From an uncultured Lachnospiraceae bacterium (GTDB lineage: Bacteria; Bacillota; Clostridia; Lachnospirales; Lachnospiraceae): a DNA stretch of 22,021 nucleotides. The notes beneath the pieces were generated by a model. That model had not been told where the DNA came from. It made no database searches and worked only from the letters and a program-made list of their open reading frames with translations. Below are positions 1 to 7,487 of this stretch, in pieces (the stretch's first letter is position 1; each line of letters starts with the position of its first letter). The position numbers and the translations under genes are program-made. The stretch spans positions 1 to 22,021 of the forward strand of contig CAJTYJ010000055.1 in the NCBI GenBank assembly GCA_910583895.1, read 5' to 3'.

Positions 1-6
1 ACACTG

Positions 7-39
7 AAAAAAGCCCAATTCTTTTTCAAAGAATCAGAC
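7..39 (-). terminator. Rho-independent terminator of tRNA-Ser
   Basis: Read on the minus strand, arms at 39-28 and 24-13 form a 12-bp stem (several G-U pairs) around a 3-base GAA loop, followed by six U residues (12-7). It lies about 50 bases downstream of the tRNA-Ser 3' end and would end that transcript. An outer 9-bp inverted repeat (ACTGAAAAA / TTTTTCAGT) also flanks it. Confidence 0.8.
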
Positions 40-88
40 TTTTTCAGTACCCTCAAATATCAACATTTTCCGGGAATTCAAGGCCAAC

Positions 89-175
89 GGAGACGGTGGG
101 ATTCGAACCCACGTGCCGGTTGCCCGACAACTTGATTTCGAGTCAAGCTCGTTATGGCCACTTCGATACGTCTCC
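89..175 (-). tRNA. tRNA-Ser (anticodon CGA)
   Basis: An 87-nt tRNA on the minus strand that decodes UCG serine codons. The acceptor arms GGAGACG and CGTCTCC pair perfectly. The anticodon stem CTTGA/TCAAG encloses loop CTCGAAA, giving anticodon CGA (forward positions 138-140). A long variable arm (GTCGG, GCAA loop, CCGGC) is the class II feature expected of tRNA-Ser. The T arm is GTGGG-TTCGAAT-CCCAC. The 3' CCA is not encoded. It is a single-gene unit with its own promoter and terminator, divergent from the OPT transporter gene. Confidence 0.97.
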
Positions 176-185
176 ATACCATGAT

Positions 186-214
186 ATTCTACCACACATT
201 TTCCATTTATGCAA
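186..214 (-). promoter_or_regulatory. Promoter of tRNA-Ser
   Basis: On the minus strand, TTGCAT (214-209), a 17-base spacer and TAGAAT (191-186). The -10 is preceded by TGG, an extended -10 signature. The predicted start lies a few bases upstream of the mature tRNA 5' end at 175. Confidence 0.7.
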
Positions 215-280
215 TTTCAAATTTTTTGTTTCTTTTTTTCAGCATTTTTTTAACATTTTTCAAGTTTTGAAAATGTTTTC

Positions 281-309
281 TTGTAAAAAGTGCACAGAGT
301 ATGTATAAT
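281..309 (+). promoter_or_regulatory. Sigma-A type promoter of OPT transporter gene
   Basis: TTGTAA (281-286), a 17-base spacer and a perfect TATAAT (304-309). It sits about 37 bases upstream of the ATG at 346. The -10 overlaps an in-frame ATG at 301, which argues that translation starts at 346 and not 301. Confidence 0.8.
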
Positions 310-345
310 AGGGTTTACATATCAAAAGAAAAGGGAGAAAGAAAC

Positions 346-2244
346 ATGAACGAAAACAAAGAGTTCAAACCGTATATTCCGGCAGAGAAAATCACGTCGG
401 AATTTACAGTGACATCGATCATCATGGGTATGATCCTGGCGGTCATTTTCGGCGCAGCCAATGCTTATCTTGGACTGAGAGTAGGTATGACCGTATCGGC
501 GTCTATACCGGCAGCTGTCATTTCTATGGGTGTGATCCGTGTCATTATGAAGAAAAATTCCATCCTGGAAAGCAACATGGTCCAGACGGTTGGCTCGGCA
601 GGAGAGTCCTTGGCTGCAGGCGCCATCTTTACAATGCCGGCATTGTTTTTGTGGGCAGAAGAAGGTCTGTGCGGCATGCCGAGCCTTGTGGAGATCACGT
701 TGATCGCCCTGTGTGGCGGTATCCTGGGTGTTCTTTTTATGATACCTCTTCGGAACGCGCTGATTGTGAAAGAGCATGCGACGCTTCTGTACCCGGAAGG
801 AACGGCCTGTGCGGACGTCCTTTTAGCAGGAGAAGAGGGCGGTGCCAATGCATCCACCGTCTTCAGCGGCATGGGACTTGCGGCGCTTTTTAAACTTGTC
901 GTGGACGGAATCAAAGTGATTCCGGCCGATGTGGCGGCAGAATTCAAGTCTTTCAAAGGCGAGCTCGGCATGGAGGTCTATCCGGCTCTTCTGGGCGTTG
1001 GCTATATCGTAGGCCCGCGGATTGCATCCTTTATGTTTGTCGGTTCTTTGGTGGGCTGGATGGTGCTGATTCCGTTGATCTGCCTGTTTGGAGCAGATAC
1101 GTGGATGTATCCGGCGGATGCAGGAGTGACCATCGGTCAGCTTTATGCAGAAGGCGGAGCTTCCGGTATCTGGAGTTCTTATGTAAGATACATCGGTGCC
1201 GGTGCCATTGCTGCGGGAGGTATTATCTCCCTTGTAAAATCTCTTCCGCTGATCATTACTACGTTCCGCGATTCTATGAAGAGCATGAAAGGAAGCAGAA
1301 ATACCAGCGATGCAAGAACAGCACAGGATCTTCCTATGAATGTGGTACTGATCGGCATTGCAGTTATGATTCTGATCATCTGGCTTGTTCCGGCGATTCC
1401 GGTGAATCTTCTGGGAGCGGCGATCATCGTCGTATTTGGTTTCTTTTTCGCAACGGTTTCCTCCCGTATGGTAGGACTGATCGGAAGTTCCAATAACCCG
1501 GTGTCCGGCATGGCGATTGCGACACTTTTGATTGCGACGATTGCCATCAAGACTTCCGGCGACAGCAGTATTACTGGCATGACCGGTGCCATCGCCATCG
1601 GGTCTGTGATCTGTATTATTGCGGCGATCGCTGGAGATACTTCTCAGGATCTGAAGACCGGTTATCTGCTTGGGGCAACTCCGAAGCGGCAGCAGATCGG
1701 AGAGCTGATTGGTGTTGTGGCTTCTGGTCTGGCCATCGGCGGTGTGCTGTATCTTCTGAATACGGCTTACGGTTACGGCGGTACGGAAGTTCCGGCTCCC
1801 CAGGCAACTCTGATGAAGATGATTGTGGAAGGAATCATGGGTGGAAATCTCCCCTGGAACCTGGTATTTATCGGGGTGTTCCTGGCGATTGGCCTTGAGA
1901 TACTAAGAATTCCGGTTATGCCTTTTGCCATCGGTCTGTATCTTCCGATCTATCTGAATGCAACGATTATGATCGGCGGTGTGGTTCGCCTTCTGATGGA
2001 TGGCAGAAAGCATGTGGATGAGAAGACCAAGGAACGTCAGTCTACAGACGGTACGCTCTACTGTGCGGGTATGATTGCCGGCGAGGGTCTGATTGGCATC
2101 GCTTTGGCAATCCTGACGGTATTCGGCTTCAGTATGGATTTGTCCGGTAAAGTAAATCTGGGGAATATCGGTGGCGTGGTGCTGATGGCACTGATGATTC
2201 TGAGCCTGCTGAAATTCTCTCTGTGGAAAAAACAAAAGAATTGA
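346..2244 (+). CDS. OPT-family oligopeptide transporter
   Basis: A 632-residue, highly hydrophobic polytopic membrane protein with many transmembrane segments, of usual length for prokaryotic OPT transporters. These proton-coupled importers take up oligopeptides or peptide-like metal chelates. The N-terminal part is recognisable: a first helix ending in GAANAYLGLRVGMTVSASIP, the NMVQTVGSAGES segment, and LYPEGTACADVL, all typical of the family. I chose the ATG at 346, preceded by AAGGGAG, over the ATG at 301 because 301 falls within the promoter -10. The stop overlaps the start of the PqqD-like gene (TGATG), so the two are translationally coupled. Substrate is unknown: peptide is the family default, and iron-siderophore transport by the YSL branch is the alternative. 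Confidence 0.9.
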   Translation: MNENKEFKPYIPAEKITSEFTVTSIIMGMILAVIFGAANAYLGLRVGMTVSASIPAAVISMGVIRVIMKKNSILESNMVQTVGSAGESLAAGAIFTMPALFLWAEEGLCGMPSLVEITLIALCGGILGVLFMIPLRNALIVKEHATLLYPEGTACADVLLAGEEGGANASTVFSGMGLAALFKLVVDGIKVIPADVAAEFKSFKGELGMEVYPALLGVGYIVGPRIASFMFVGSLVGWMVLIPLICLFGADTWMYPADAGVTIGQLYAEGGASGIWSSYVRYIGAGAIAAGGIISLVKSLPLIITTFRDSMKSMKGSRNTSDARTAQDLPMNVVLIGIAVMILIIWLVPAIPVNLLGAAIIVVFGFFFATVSSRMVGLIGSSNNPVSGMAIATLLIATIAIKTSGDSSITGMTGAIAIGSVICIIAAIAGDTSQDLKTGYLLGATPKRQQIGELIGVVASGLAIGGVLYLLNTAYGYGGTEVPAPQATLMKMIVEGIMGGNLPWNLVFIGVFLAIGLEILRIPVMPFAIGLYLPIYLNATIMIGGVVRLLMDGRKHVDEKTKERQSTDGTLYCAGMIAGEGLIGIALAILTVFGFSMDLSGKVNLGNIGGVVLMALMILSLLKFSLWKKQKN

Positions 2245-2591
2245 TGGGCAGAAAAAAGCGTGAGCAAAACTATCTGGACCGGATTCCCAAGCGGACAGAA
2301 GGTCTTTCCTGGGAACAGGGGGAAGAGGGCATCGTCATTCTTCTGGTGGAGAATACGGGAGTGTTCAACCGGATTGCCCAGAAGCTGTTCAAAAGGCCAA
2401 AGTACACCAAAGTGCACATGGATAAATACGGAAGCTTTCTGTGGCCTTTGATGGACGGGAAAAGGACCGTTTCAGATCTGGCCAGACTTCAGAAAGATGC
2501 GTTTGGAGAAGAGGTGGAACCTTTGTATCCGCGGATTGTGAAGTATTTCCAGATTGTGGAAAGTTATCGTTTTATTGAATTTAAGAATTGA
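2244..2591 (+). CDS. PqqD-like small protein
   Basis: A 115-residue protein resembling the PqqD family (winged-helix fold). PqqD family members bind peptides in PQQ and RiPP biosynthesis. Visible features are a basic N-terminus, a central VHMDKYGSFLWPLMDGKRTV segment, and a C-terminal helix-rich part (VEPLYPRIVKYFQIVESYRFIEF) matching the usual 'G..iW.liDG.rtv..la' pattern. The ATG at 2244 overlaps the transporter stop by one base. A GTG 21 bases earlier is possible, but neither has a strong Shine-Dalgarno. No radical SAM enzyme or precursor peptide is nearby, so a role with the OPT transporter (peptide handling or assembly) is inference from coupling alone. Confidence 0.7.
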   Translation: MGRKKREQNYLDRIPKRTEGLSWEQGEEGIVILLVENTGVFNRIAQKLFKRPKYTKVHMDKYGSFLWPLMDGKRTVSDLARLQKDAFGEEVEPLYPRIVKYFQIVESYRFIEFKN

Positions 2592-2598
2592 TGGATGT

Positions 2599-2637
2599 GG
2601 GAGAGTGCTGTATGATAAATACAGTGCTCTCCCTTTT
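2599..2637 (+). terminator. Terminator after OPT-PqqD unit
   Basis: Two 15-nt arms (2599-2613 and 2619-2633) pair throughout, with two G-U wobbles, around loop GATAA, followed by TTTT. It begins eight bases after the PqqD-like stop. Confidence 0.85.
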
Positions 2638-2865
2638 ATATGCTGCGGGCGTCGGTCACTGTGCAGTCAGGCGATGAGATACAGAAGAGGTACCTGTACA
2701 GGGTGTAAGTTTAAGGGACATGGTTTATTCTTTGGAGTTTCACCAGATATCATATCGACAGAACGCAGGAATGCTTCCATGTGTTTCACAAAAACCAGCA
2801 GCCGGGGCAGACAAAAAGGGAAAGCAGGGATTCAGATCTTTGGATGGGAAGATGGAGAGGATGAG

Positions 2866-3903
2866 ATGGACACAAGGATGAGAGCGAAGATTGCAGCGGT
2901 GGGATTGGTGGTTTTGATGGGAGGACTGTTTGCCGCCGTCTATGGAGCGGGCAAAAATCGGTCTTGTACGAGACCGATTTTTGCCATGGATACGTTTATG
3001 ACTTTTACGGCCTATGGGAGAAGGTGTGAGGATGCGGTGGATGCAGCGCTTCTGGAAGTGCAGAGGCTGGATGCGCTCTGGTCCACGGGTGATGAATCCA
3101 GTGAGGTGTCCAGGATCAACGGGACAGGGAAAGGAGAGCTGTCGAAGGATACGGAAAAACTGCTAAAGCGTGCGAAGGAGATCTATCAGGAGACCGGGGG
3201 GCTTTTTGATTTTACGATCTATCCTCTGATGCGGCTGTGGGGATTTCCGACTCAGGAATATCGGGTTCCTTCGAAAGCAGAGCTTCAGGAGGTCCTCTCC
3301 CTGGTGGATGCGTCAAAAGTACAGCAAAACGGAAGGGAAATCATCCTGGGGGATGGACAGGAGATTGATTTTGGCGGCATTGCCAAAGGGTATACATCAG
3401 CGCGGGTGATGGAAATTTTTCAGGAGTATCAGATTGAGTCCGGAATGATTTCACTGGGCGGGAATGTGCAGGTTCTTGGGAAAAAACCAGACGGCAACCG
3501 GTGGCAGGTGGGAATCCAGGATCCAAACGGACAGACCGGAGAGGTGCTGGCCGTGCTGGAAGCAGAAGATTGTGCGGTCGTCACGTCGGGCGGTTATGAG
3601 CGGTATTTTGAGGAGGACGGCAACACATATATCCATATCCTGGATCCCAGGACCGGCTACCCGGCTGACCAGGATCTGGCATCTGTGACGATTGTGTCAG
3701 AAGACGGAACTTTGGCGGATGCGTTGTCTACTTCCCTGTACCTTATGGGATCCAGGAATGCAGAAAAATACTGGCAGACGCATCAGAATGCATTTGATAT
3801 GGTACTGATTACGGAAGAAGGAACCATCCAGGTGACGGAGGGAATCTGCAAAGATTTCCATTCGGAAGAACCATATGAGATTCTGACCGGATACGGGCAG
3901 TGA
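2866..3903 (+). CDS. apbE: FAD:protein FMN transferase (ApbE family)
   Basis: A 345-residue ApbE. The family uses FAD to attach FMN covalently to a Thr or Ser of target proteins such as Rnf/Nqr subunits, usually outside the membrane. A hydrophobic segment (about residues 8-27) acts as a signal anchor; there is no lipobox Cys. Family motifs follow: AMDTFMTFTAYG (40-51), IDFGGIAKGYTSARV (167-181), SLGGNVQVLGKK (196-207), VVTSGGYERYF (238-248), HILDPRTGYPAD (257-268) and DALSTSLYLMG (285-295), the last including the metal-binding Asp/Thr region. The ATG at 2866 is chosen for GGAGAGG five bases upstream; the frame stays open much further left, but that part crosses the terminator and does not look coding. 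A perfect 15-bp palindrome falls at residues 28-40. No flavinylation target is encoded here. Confidence 0.93.
   Translation: MDTRMRAKIAAVGLVVLMGGLFAAVYGAGKNRSCTRPIFAMDTFMTFTAYGRRCEDAVDAALLEVQRLDALWSTGDESSEVSRINGTGKGELSKDTEKLLKRAKEIYQETGGLFDFTIYPLMRLWGFPTQEYRVPSKAELQEVLSLVDASKVQQNGREIILGDGQEIDFGGIAKGYTSARVMEIFQEYQIESGMISLGGNVQVLGKKPDGNRWQVGIQDPNGQTGEVLAVLEAEDCAVVTSGGYERYFEEDGNTYIHILDPRTGYPADQDLASVTIVSEDGTLADALSTSLYLMGSRNAEKYWQTHQNAFDMVLITEEGTIQVTEGICKDFHSEEPYEILTGYGQ
2950..2985. repeat. Perfect inverted repeat inside apbE
   Basis: The arms GGCAAAAATCGGTCT (2950-2964) and AGACCGATTTTTGCC (2971-2985) are exact reverse complements around TGTACG, itself almost self-complementary. It encodes the linker between the signal anchor and the first conserved ApbE motif, and ends just before an internal in-frame ATG (2986). 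Confidence 0.9.
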
Positions 3904-3914
3904 TCATACGGACA

Positions 3915-3969
3915 TCCGGCTTTTTGTATCAGAAGGATAGTTTTTCTATTGGGGATACAAAGAGCCGGA
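3915..3969. terminator. Long hairpin between convergent apbE and rqcH
   Basis: Arms 3915-3930 and 3954-3969 pair over 16 bases with one G-U wobble. The 23-base loop contains a smaller GATAG/CTATT hairpin. It lies between two convergent genes, 12 bases after the apbE stop and about 30 bases past the rqcH stop, the usual place for a shared bidirectional terminator. Neither side has a clean U-tract after the stem, so termination is inferred from position and structure. Confidence 0.5.
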
Positions 3970-4002
3970 CAGAAGAAAAGAGATTTTTAAAAGAGGGACT
4001 TC

Positions 4003-5739
4003 TTACAGCTGACGGATTCCGGAGATGTCAGAGTCGATCATCATGGAGTAGTTGGTGTAATAGACGACGAACCCGGGTTTGGCTTTGTTCGGTTTTTTGA
4101 CATGCTTTTTTTCTACATAGTCAATTTCCACTTTGTCGGCGCCCCGGTTGCTGGAATAATAGGCAGCCAGTCTTGCAGCTTCTTCAAAGGTGCGGTCCGG
4201 CAGTTCGTCGCCTCCTGACTGGACGATGACATGAGAGCCGGGGGCTCCTTTTGCGTGAAACCACCAGTCATTGCCCCGGGCAGTCTGAAAGGTCAGTTCT
4301 TCGTTCTGCAGATTGTTTTTTCCTACATACATATGATAGCCATCGCTGGAAATGTAGTGGAACGGCCTGGAAGTGATCTTCGGCCGTTTGCTTCCGGGGT
4401 TGCGCTTCCGGATATAGCCGGCCTGCATCAGCTCTTCTTTGATCTGTACCAGGTCTTCTTCCTGAAGGGCAATGTCCAGGGCAGTCTGGATAGAATGCAG
4501 ATGCTCGATCTCTGCTTTGGTTTCTGCCAAAAGGGTTGTGACTGCTTCGCAGGTCCTCTTTAATTTTCCGTATTTATCAAAATATTTTTTTGCATTTTCC
4601 TGGACGGGAATCTGGGGATCCAGAGGAATTGTAATCTCTTCGCCGGTATAATAGTTCAGCGCCTGAAAACTTTTGCTTCCTGGTTCCACGCCATAGCCGT
4701 AGGTGTTGATCAGTTCCCCGTAGATCCGGTAGCGTTCTCTTTTTTCAGTGTCTTTTAGCTGTTTGGCCTGCAGATCGTATTTTTTTACATTCCGCTCTAA
4801 AGCGGTCTGTACAATCCGCCGAAGGTCTGTGGATTTCTGACGGATGCGGGTCAGAATATTTTTCTGTGCATAGTATTGTTCCAGTACTTCGGATACAGAC
4901 GAAAACGTTTTCTTCTGGCAGTGGTCATAGATGGTGAGGGGCAGACAGGAAAATTCTGCAGGCGTTTTTCCATCATAATAGATCGCCGGGGTGTATGCTC
5001 CGGTACGGACCGGTTCCAGATAACGGCAAAAGGTGCGGTAGAGGTGAATCAGTTCCTCAGAAGTGCAGGCGTTGACCGCCCGGTCAGAATCCAGGGAGGC
5101 CAAAGCACAGATTTCCTCGGCAGCCACAGAGCTTAGTCCGGTCAGGGAAGTATACAGTGCCTTGGAGAGCTTCGCGGCTTTTTTGCCCACCAGCTCTGTA
5201 AAGGCTTTTTCCGTGATATCCATAGGATTTGCCTTTCCCTGGGTGTCCGGGATAAAGTACGTCCGGCCGGGCAGTACTTCCCGCACCGAACTCATCTGAG
5301 CGGATACGTGTTTGATGCTGTCGATGATCTGATCTGTATCTGTGCAGAAAATAATATTGCTGTGTTTTCCCATAATCTCCGTGATCAGATATTTTCGGCA
5401 GAGATCTCCCATTTCATCCAGATGCTCAACCTCAAAGCGCAGGATACGTTCCAGAGAGGGCTGGGTGACGGAGACAATCCGGCCGCCGCTTAAATGCTTG
5501 CGAAGCAGCATACAGAAATTCGGAGCGGTCAGGGGGCTCTGTTTGTTGGTATCGGTTAAATATACGAGGGGAAGGCTTGCGCTGGCCGACAGTAAAAGCC
5601 GATAACTGCCTTCCCGGGATTTTAAAGTCAGAAGAAGTTCGTCTGCTTCCGGCTGGGCGATCTTGGTGATCCTTGCACCGGTCAGTTTTTTCTGCAGTTC
5701 GTGCGCCATACAGGCAATGGTGATGCCGTCAAATGCCAT
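4003..5739 (-). CDS. rqcH: RqcH / NFACT-family ribosome quality control factor
   Basis: A 578-residue bacterial Rqc2 homologue, often annotated as fibronectin-binding protein FbpA/YloA. RqcH binds stalled 50S-peptidyl-tRNA complexes and recruits tRNA-Ala to add C-terminal alanine tails that mark the chain for degradation. The NFACT-N domain begins MAFDGITIACMAHELQ; a coiled-coil-rich middle runs about residues 290-440; the C-terminal NFACT-R domain contains YVGKNNLQNEELTF and RGNDWWFHAKGAPGSHVIV. At the position of the Asp-Arg pair essential in Bacillus RqcH (97-98) this protein has Glu97-Arg98. The ATG at 5739 is preceded by GGAG about ten bases upstream. It is transcribed away from yicC from an overlapping divergent promoter, with a leader of about 125 nt. 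Confidence 0.93.
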   Translation of the reverse strand: MAFDGITIACMAHELQKKLTGARITKIAQPEADELLLTLKSREGSYRLLLSASASLPLVYLTDTNKQSPLTAPNFCMLLRKHLSGGRIVSVTQPSLERILRFEVEHLDEMGDLCRKYLITEIMGKHSNIIFCTDTDQIIDSIKHVSAQMSSVREVLPGRTYFIPDTQGKANPMDITEKAFTELVGKKAAKLSKALYTSLTGLSSVAAEEICALASLDSDRAVNACTSEELIHLYRTFCRYLEPVRTGAYTPAIYYDGKTPAEFSCLPLTIYDHCQKKTFSSVSEVLEQYYAQKNILTRIRQKSTDLRRIVQTALERNVKKYDLQAKQLKDTEKRERYRIYGELINTYGYGVEPGSKSFQALNYYTGEEITIPLDPQIPVQENAKKYFDKYGKLKRTCEAVTTLLAETKAEIEHLHSIQTALDIALQEEDLVQIKEELMQAGYIRKRNPGSKRPKITSRPFHYISSDGYHMYVGKNNLQNEELTFQTARGNDWWFHAKGAPGSHVIVQSGGDELPDRTFEEAARLAAYYSSNRGADKVEIDYVEKKHVKKPNKAKPGFVVYYTNYSMMIDSDISGIRQL

Positions 5740-5864
5740 AAAATCAAATCTCCATGTAAAGTGTTGCGTGTTGACAGAAATGTTTTTTGCACCTGTGCTG
5801 CCCGAATACCTGAGCCGGCAGGATTAAGAACGGCAGCCACAAGTGATGGGGGTAAAAGCCCGCC
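5740..5864 (-). promoter_or_regulatory. Structured 5' leader of rqcH
   Basis: The predicted rqcH transcript begins near 5864 and has about 125 untranslated bases. Two local structures can be drawn on the minus strand: a GGG-CUUUUA-CCC hairpin near the 5' end, then a stem GUG(G)CUGCC (5840-5832) with GGCAGCAC (5802-5795), enclosing a CCUG/CAGG hairpin. There is no U-tract terminator. I do not recognise a known riboswitch or protein-binding leader family. Confidence 0.35.
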
Positions 5865-5870
5865 GCCCTT

Positions 5871-5899
5871 ATTATAATTGACAAGATTTAGAAAATCAA
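5871..5899 (-). promoter_or_regulatory. rqcH promoter (minus strand)
   Basis: On the minus strand, TTGATT (5899-5894), a 17-base spacer and a perfect TATAAT (5876-5871). It is interleaved with the yicC promoter: both lie in the same 36 bp, facing opposite ways. Confidence 0.75.
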
Positions 5900-5906
5900 C
5901 TATAAT
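5878..5906 (+). promoter_or_regulatory. yicC operon promoter
   Basis: A perfect consensus promoter: TTGACA (5878-5883), a 17-base spacer and TATAAT (5901-5906). It lies about 55 bases before the yicC start and probably drives yicC-gmk-rpoZ-ptsI-ptsH. Confidence 0.88.
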
Positions 5907-5961
5907 AAATATGATTACGGCGGACACATCCAGCGCCGGGAGGATAAGGACAATTTAGACT

Positions 5962-6840
5962 ATGATAAAGAGTATGACCGGCTTTGGCCGCTGCGAGGTC
6001 TCAGAAGGAGACCGGAAGATTACGGTTGAGATGAAATCGGTGAACCACCGTTACCTGGACGTGAGTATGAAGATGCCGAAGAAGCTGAATTTTTTCGATT
6101 CGGCCATCCGGGGGATTCTAAAAGAGTATATGCAGCGGGGCAAAGTGGATGTCTATGTCAGCTACGAAGATCTGAGTGAGCATACGGCGGCGCTGACATA
6201 CAATGCAGGACTTGCTGCCCAGTATGTGGACTATTTTCGTCAGATGGAGGAGCAGTTCGGCCTGAAGAATGATATGCAGGTGTCTGTTCTGGCACGCTGT
6301 CCGGAAGTACTGGTGATGGAAGAAAAGCAGGAAGATGAGGAGGAAATCTGTCATCTTCTTACGCAGGCAGTGCGCGGCGCCTGCAGCAGATTTGTAGAGA
6401 CGCGGATTCGGGAAGGCGAGGCCTTGAAGCAGGATCTTCTGCAGAAATTGGAGGAGATTCTGGAGATTGTTGCTTTTGTAGAGACCCGGTCCCCGCAGAT
6501 TCTTCTGGAATATCGGCAGAAGCTGGAGACAAAAGTACGGGAGCTTTTTGCAGATGCACAGATGGATGAGAACCGGATTGCGACCGAGGTGACGATTTTT
6601 GCGGATAAGATCTGCGTGGATGAGGAGATTGTACGTTTAAGGAGTCATGTGGAGGCCATGAAAGAAGCGTTGGAAACCGGCGGCGGGATCGGCCGGAAGC
6701 TGGATTTTATCGCCCAGGAGATGAACCGGGAAGCCAATACGACATTGTCCAAAGCCAATGATTTAGAGGTCTCCAACCGTGCCATTGACCTTAAGACTGC
6801 GATCGAGAAAGTGCGTGAGCAGATTCAGAATATAGAATAG
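5962..6840 (+). CDS. yicC: YicC/YloC-family endoribonuclease
   Basis: A 292-residue YicC-family protein; E. coli YicC is an RNA-binding endoribonuclease implicated in small-RNA and mRNA turnover. The N-terminus MIKSMTGFGR and the VEMKSVNHRYLDVSMKMP segment are the family signature. The C-terminal DUF1732 region is clear, with GGGIGRKLDFIAQEMNREAN followed by TTLSKAND and the closing AIEKVREQIQNIE. Length is normal. An AAGGA lies 11-12 bases before the ATG. It leads the operon and is followed nine bases later by gmk. In many Firmicutes a small remA/DUF370 gene sits between the two; none is present here. Confidence 0.93.
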   Translation: MIKSMTGFGRCEVSEGDRKITVEMKSVNHRYLDVSMKMPKKLNFFDSAIRGILKEYMQRGKVDVYVSYEDLSEHTAALTYNAGLAAQYVDYFRQMEEQFGLKNDMQVSVLARCPEVLVMEEKQEDEEEICHLLTQAVRGACSRFVETRIREGEALKQDLLQKLEEILEIVAFVETRSPQILLEYRQKLETKVRELFADAQMDENRIATEVTIFADKICVDEEIVRLRSHVEAMKEALETGGGIGRKLDFIAQEMNREANTTLSKANDLEVSNRAIDLKTAIEKVREQIQNIE

Positions 6841-6849
6841 GATTAGGAT

Positions 6850-7482
6850 ATGGTCAGACAGGGAATATTGATTGTGGTATCCGGTTTTTCCGGAGCGGGA
6901 AAAGGAACGATCATGAAGGAGTTGCTGAAAAGATATGAGCAGTATGCACTGTCCGTGTCAGCGACGACCCGCGCCCCAAGACCGGGAGAAGAAGAAGGAA
7001 AAGATTATTTTTTCAAGACAAAAGAAGAATTCGAGCAGATGATCGCAGAGGGCGAACTGATCGAGTATGCTTGTTATGTAAGCCATTATTACGGAACACC
7101 GAAGGCCTATGTGGAGGAGAAGCTGTCTCAGGGGAGCGATGTGATTCTGGAGATTGAGATCCAGGGAGCACGCAAGATTAAGAGTCAGTTTCCGGACGCG
7201 GTGCTTTTGTTTGTGACGACCAAAGATGCACAGGAGCTGAAGAAGCGTCTGATCAGCCGGGGGACGGAAGATCCCGATGTGATTGACCAGCGGCTTTTAA
7301 GGGCAGTGCAGGAGTCTGAAGGAATTGAAGAATACGATTATCTGGTGGTCAATGACAGACTGGAAGTCTGTGTGGAAGAGATTCATTCCATCATTGAGAG
7401 TGAGCACCGGAAGATTCGCTACAATATGGAACTTGTGAATCAGGTGAGAGCAGAACTGAGAGGCTTTTCGAAAGGAGAATAA
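6850..7482 (+). CDS. gmk: Guanylate kinase
   Basis: A 210-residue cytosolic kinase converting GMP and ATP to GDP and ADP in purine nucleotide supply. The P-loop GFSGAGKGT (12-20) is intact. The GMP-binding region follows: SATTRAPRPGE (37-47) and GKDYFF (50-55), then IEYACYVSHYYGTPKAYVEE. EIEIQGARKI and the lid LISRGTEDPDVIDQRL are also canonical. It starts nine bases after yicC, and five bases separate its stop from rpoZ, so it is within the same operon. Only a weak AGG lies upstream of the start, consistent with coupling. Confidence 0.97.
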   Translation: MVRQGILIVVSGFSGAGKGTIMKELLKRYEQYALSVSATTRAPRPGEEEGKDYFFKTKEEFEQMIAEGELIEYACYVSHYYGTPKAYVEEKLSQGSDVILEIEIQGARKIKSQFPDAVLLFVTTKDAQELKKRLISRGTEDPDVIDQRLLRAVQESEGIEEYDYLVVNDRLEVCVEEIHSIIESEHRKIRYNMELVNQVRAELRGFSKGE

Positions 7483-7487
7483 TATCT

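Noticed and set aside
2554..2865. Upstream extension of the apbE frame, including a Cys-containing stretch that might be a peptide
   Set aside because: It begins inside the PqqD-like gene, reads through a strong terminator and lacks a ribosome binding site. The GGAGAGG at 2854-2860 marks the real start at 2866. A RiPP precursor was considered because of the PqqD-like neighbour, but no leader/core layout or separate stop exists.
2638..2865. FMN riboswitch or promoter ahead of apbE
   Set aside because: None of the conserved RFN-element segments is visible and no hexamer pair with good spacing stands out. The region holds nothing I can name.
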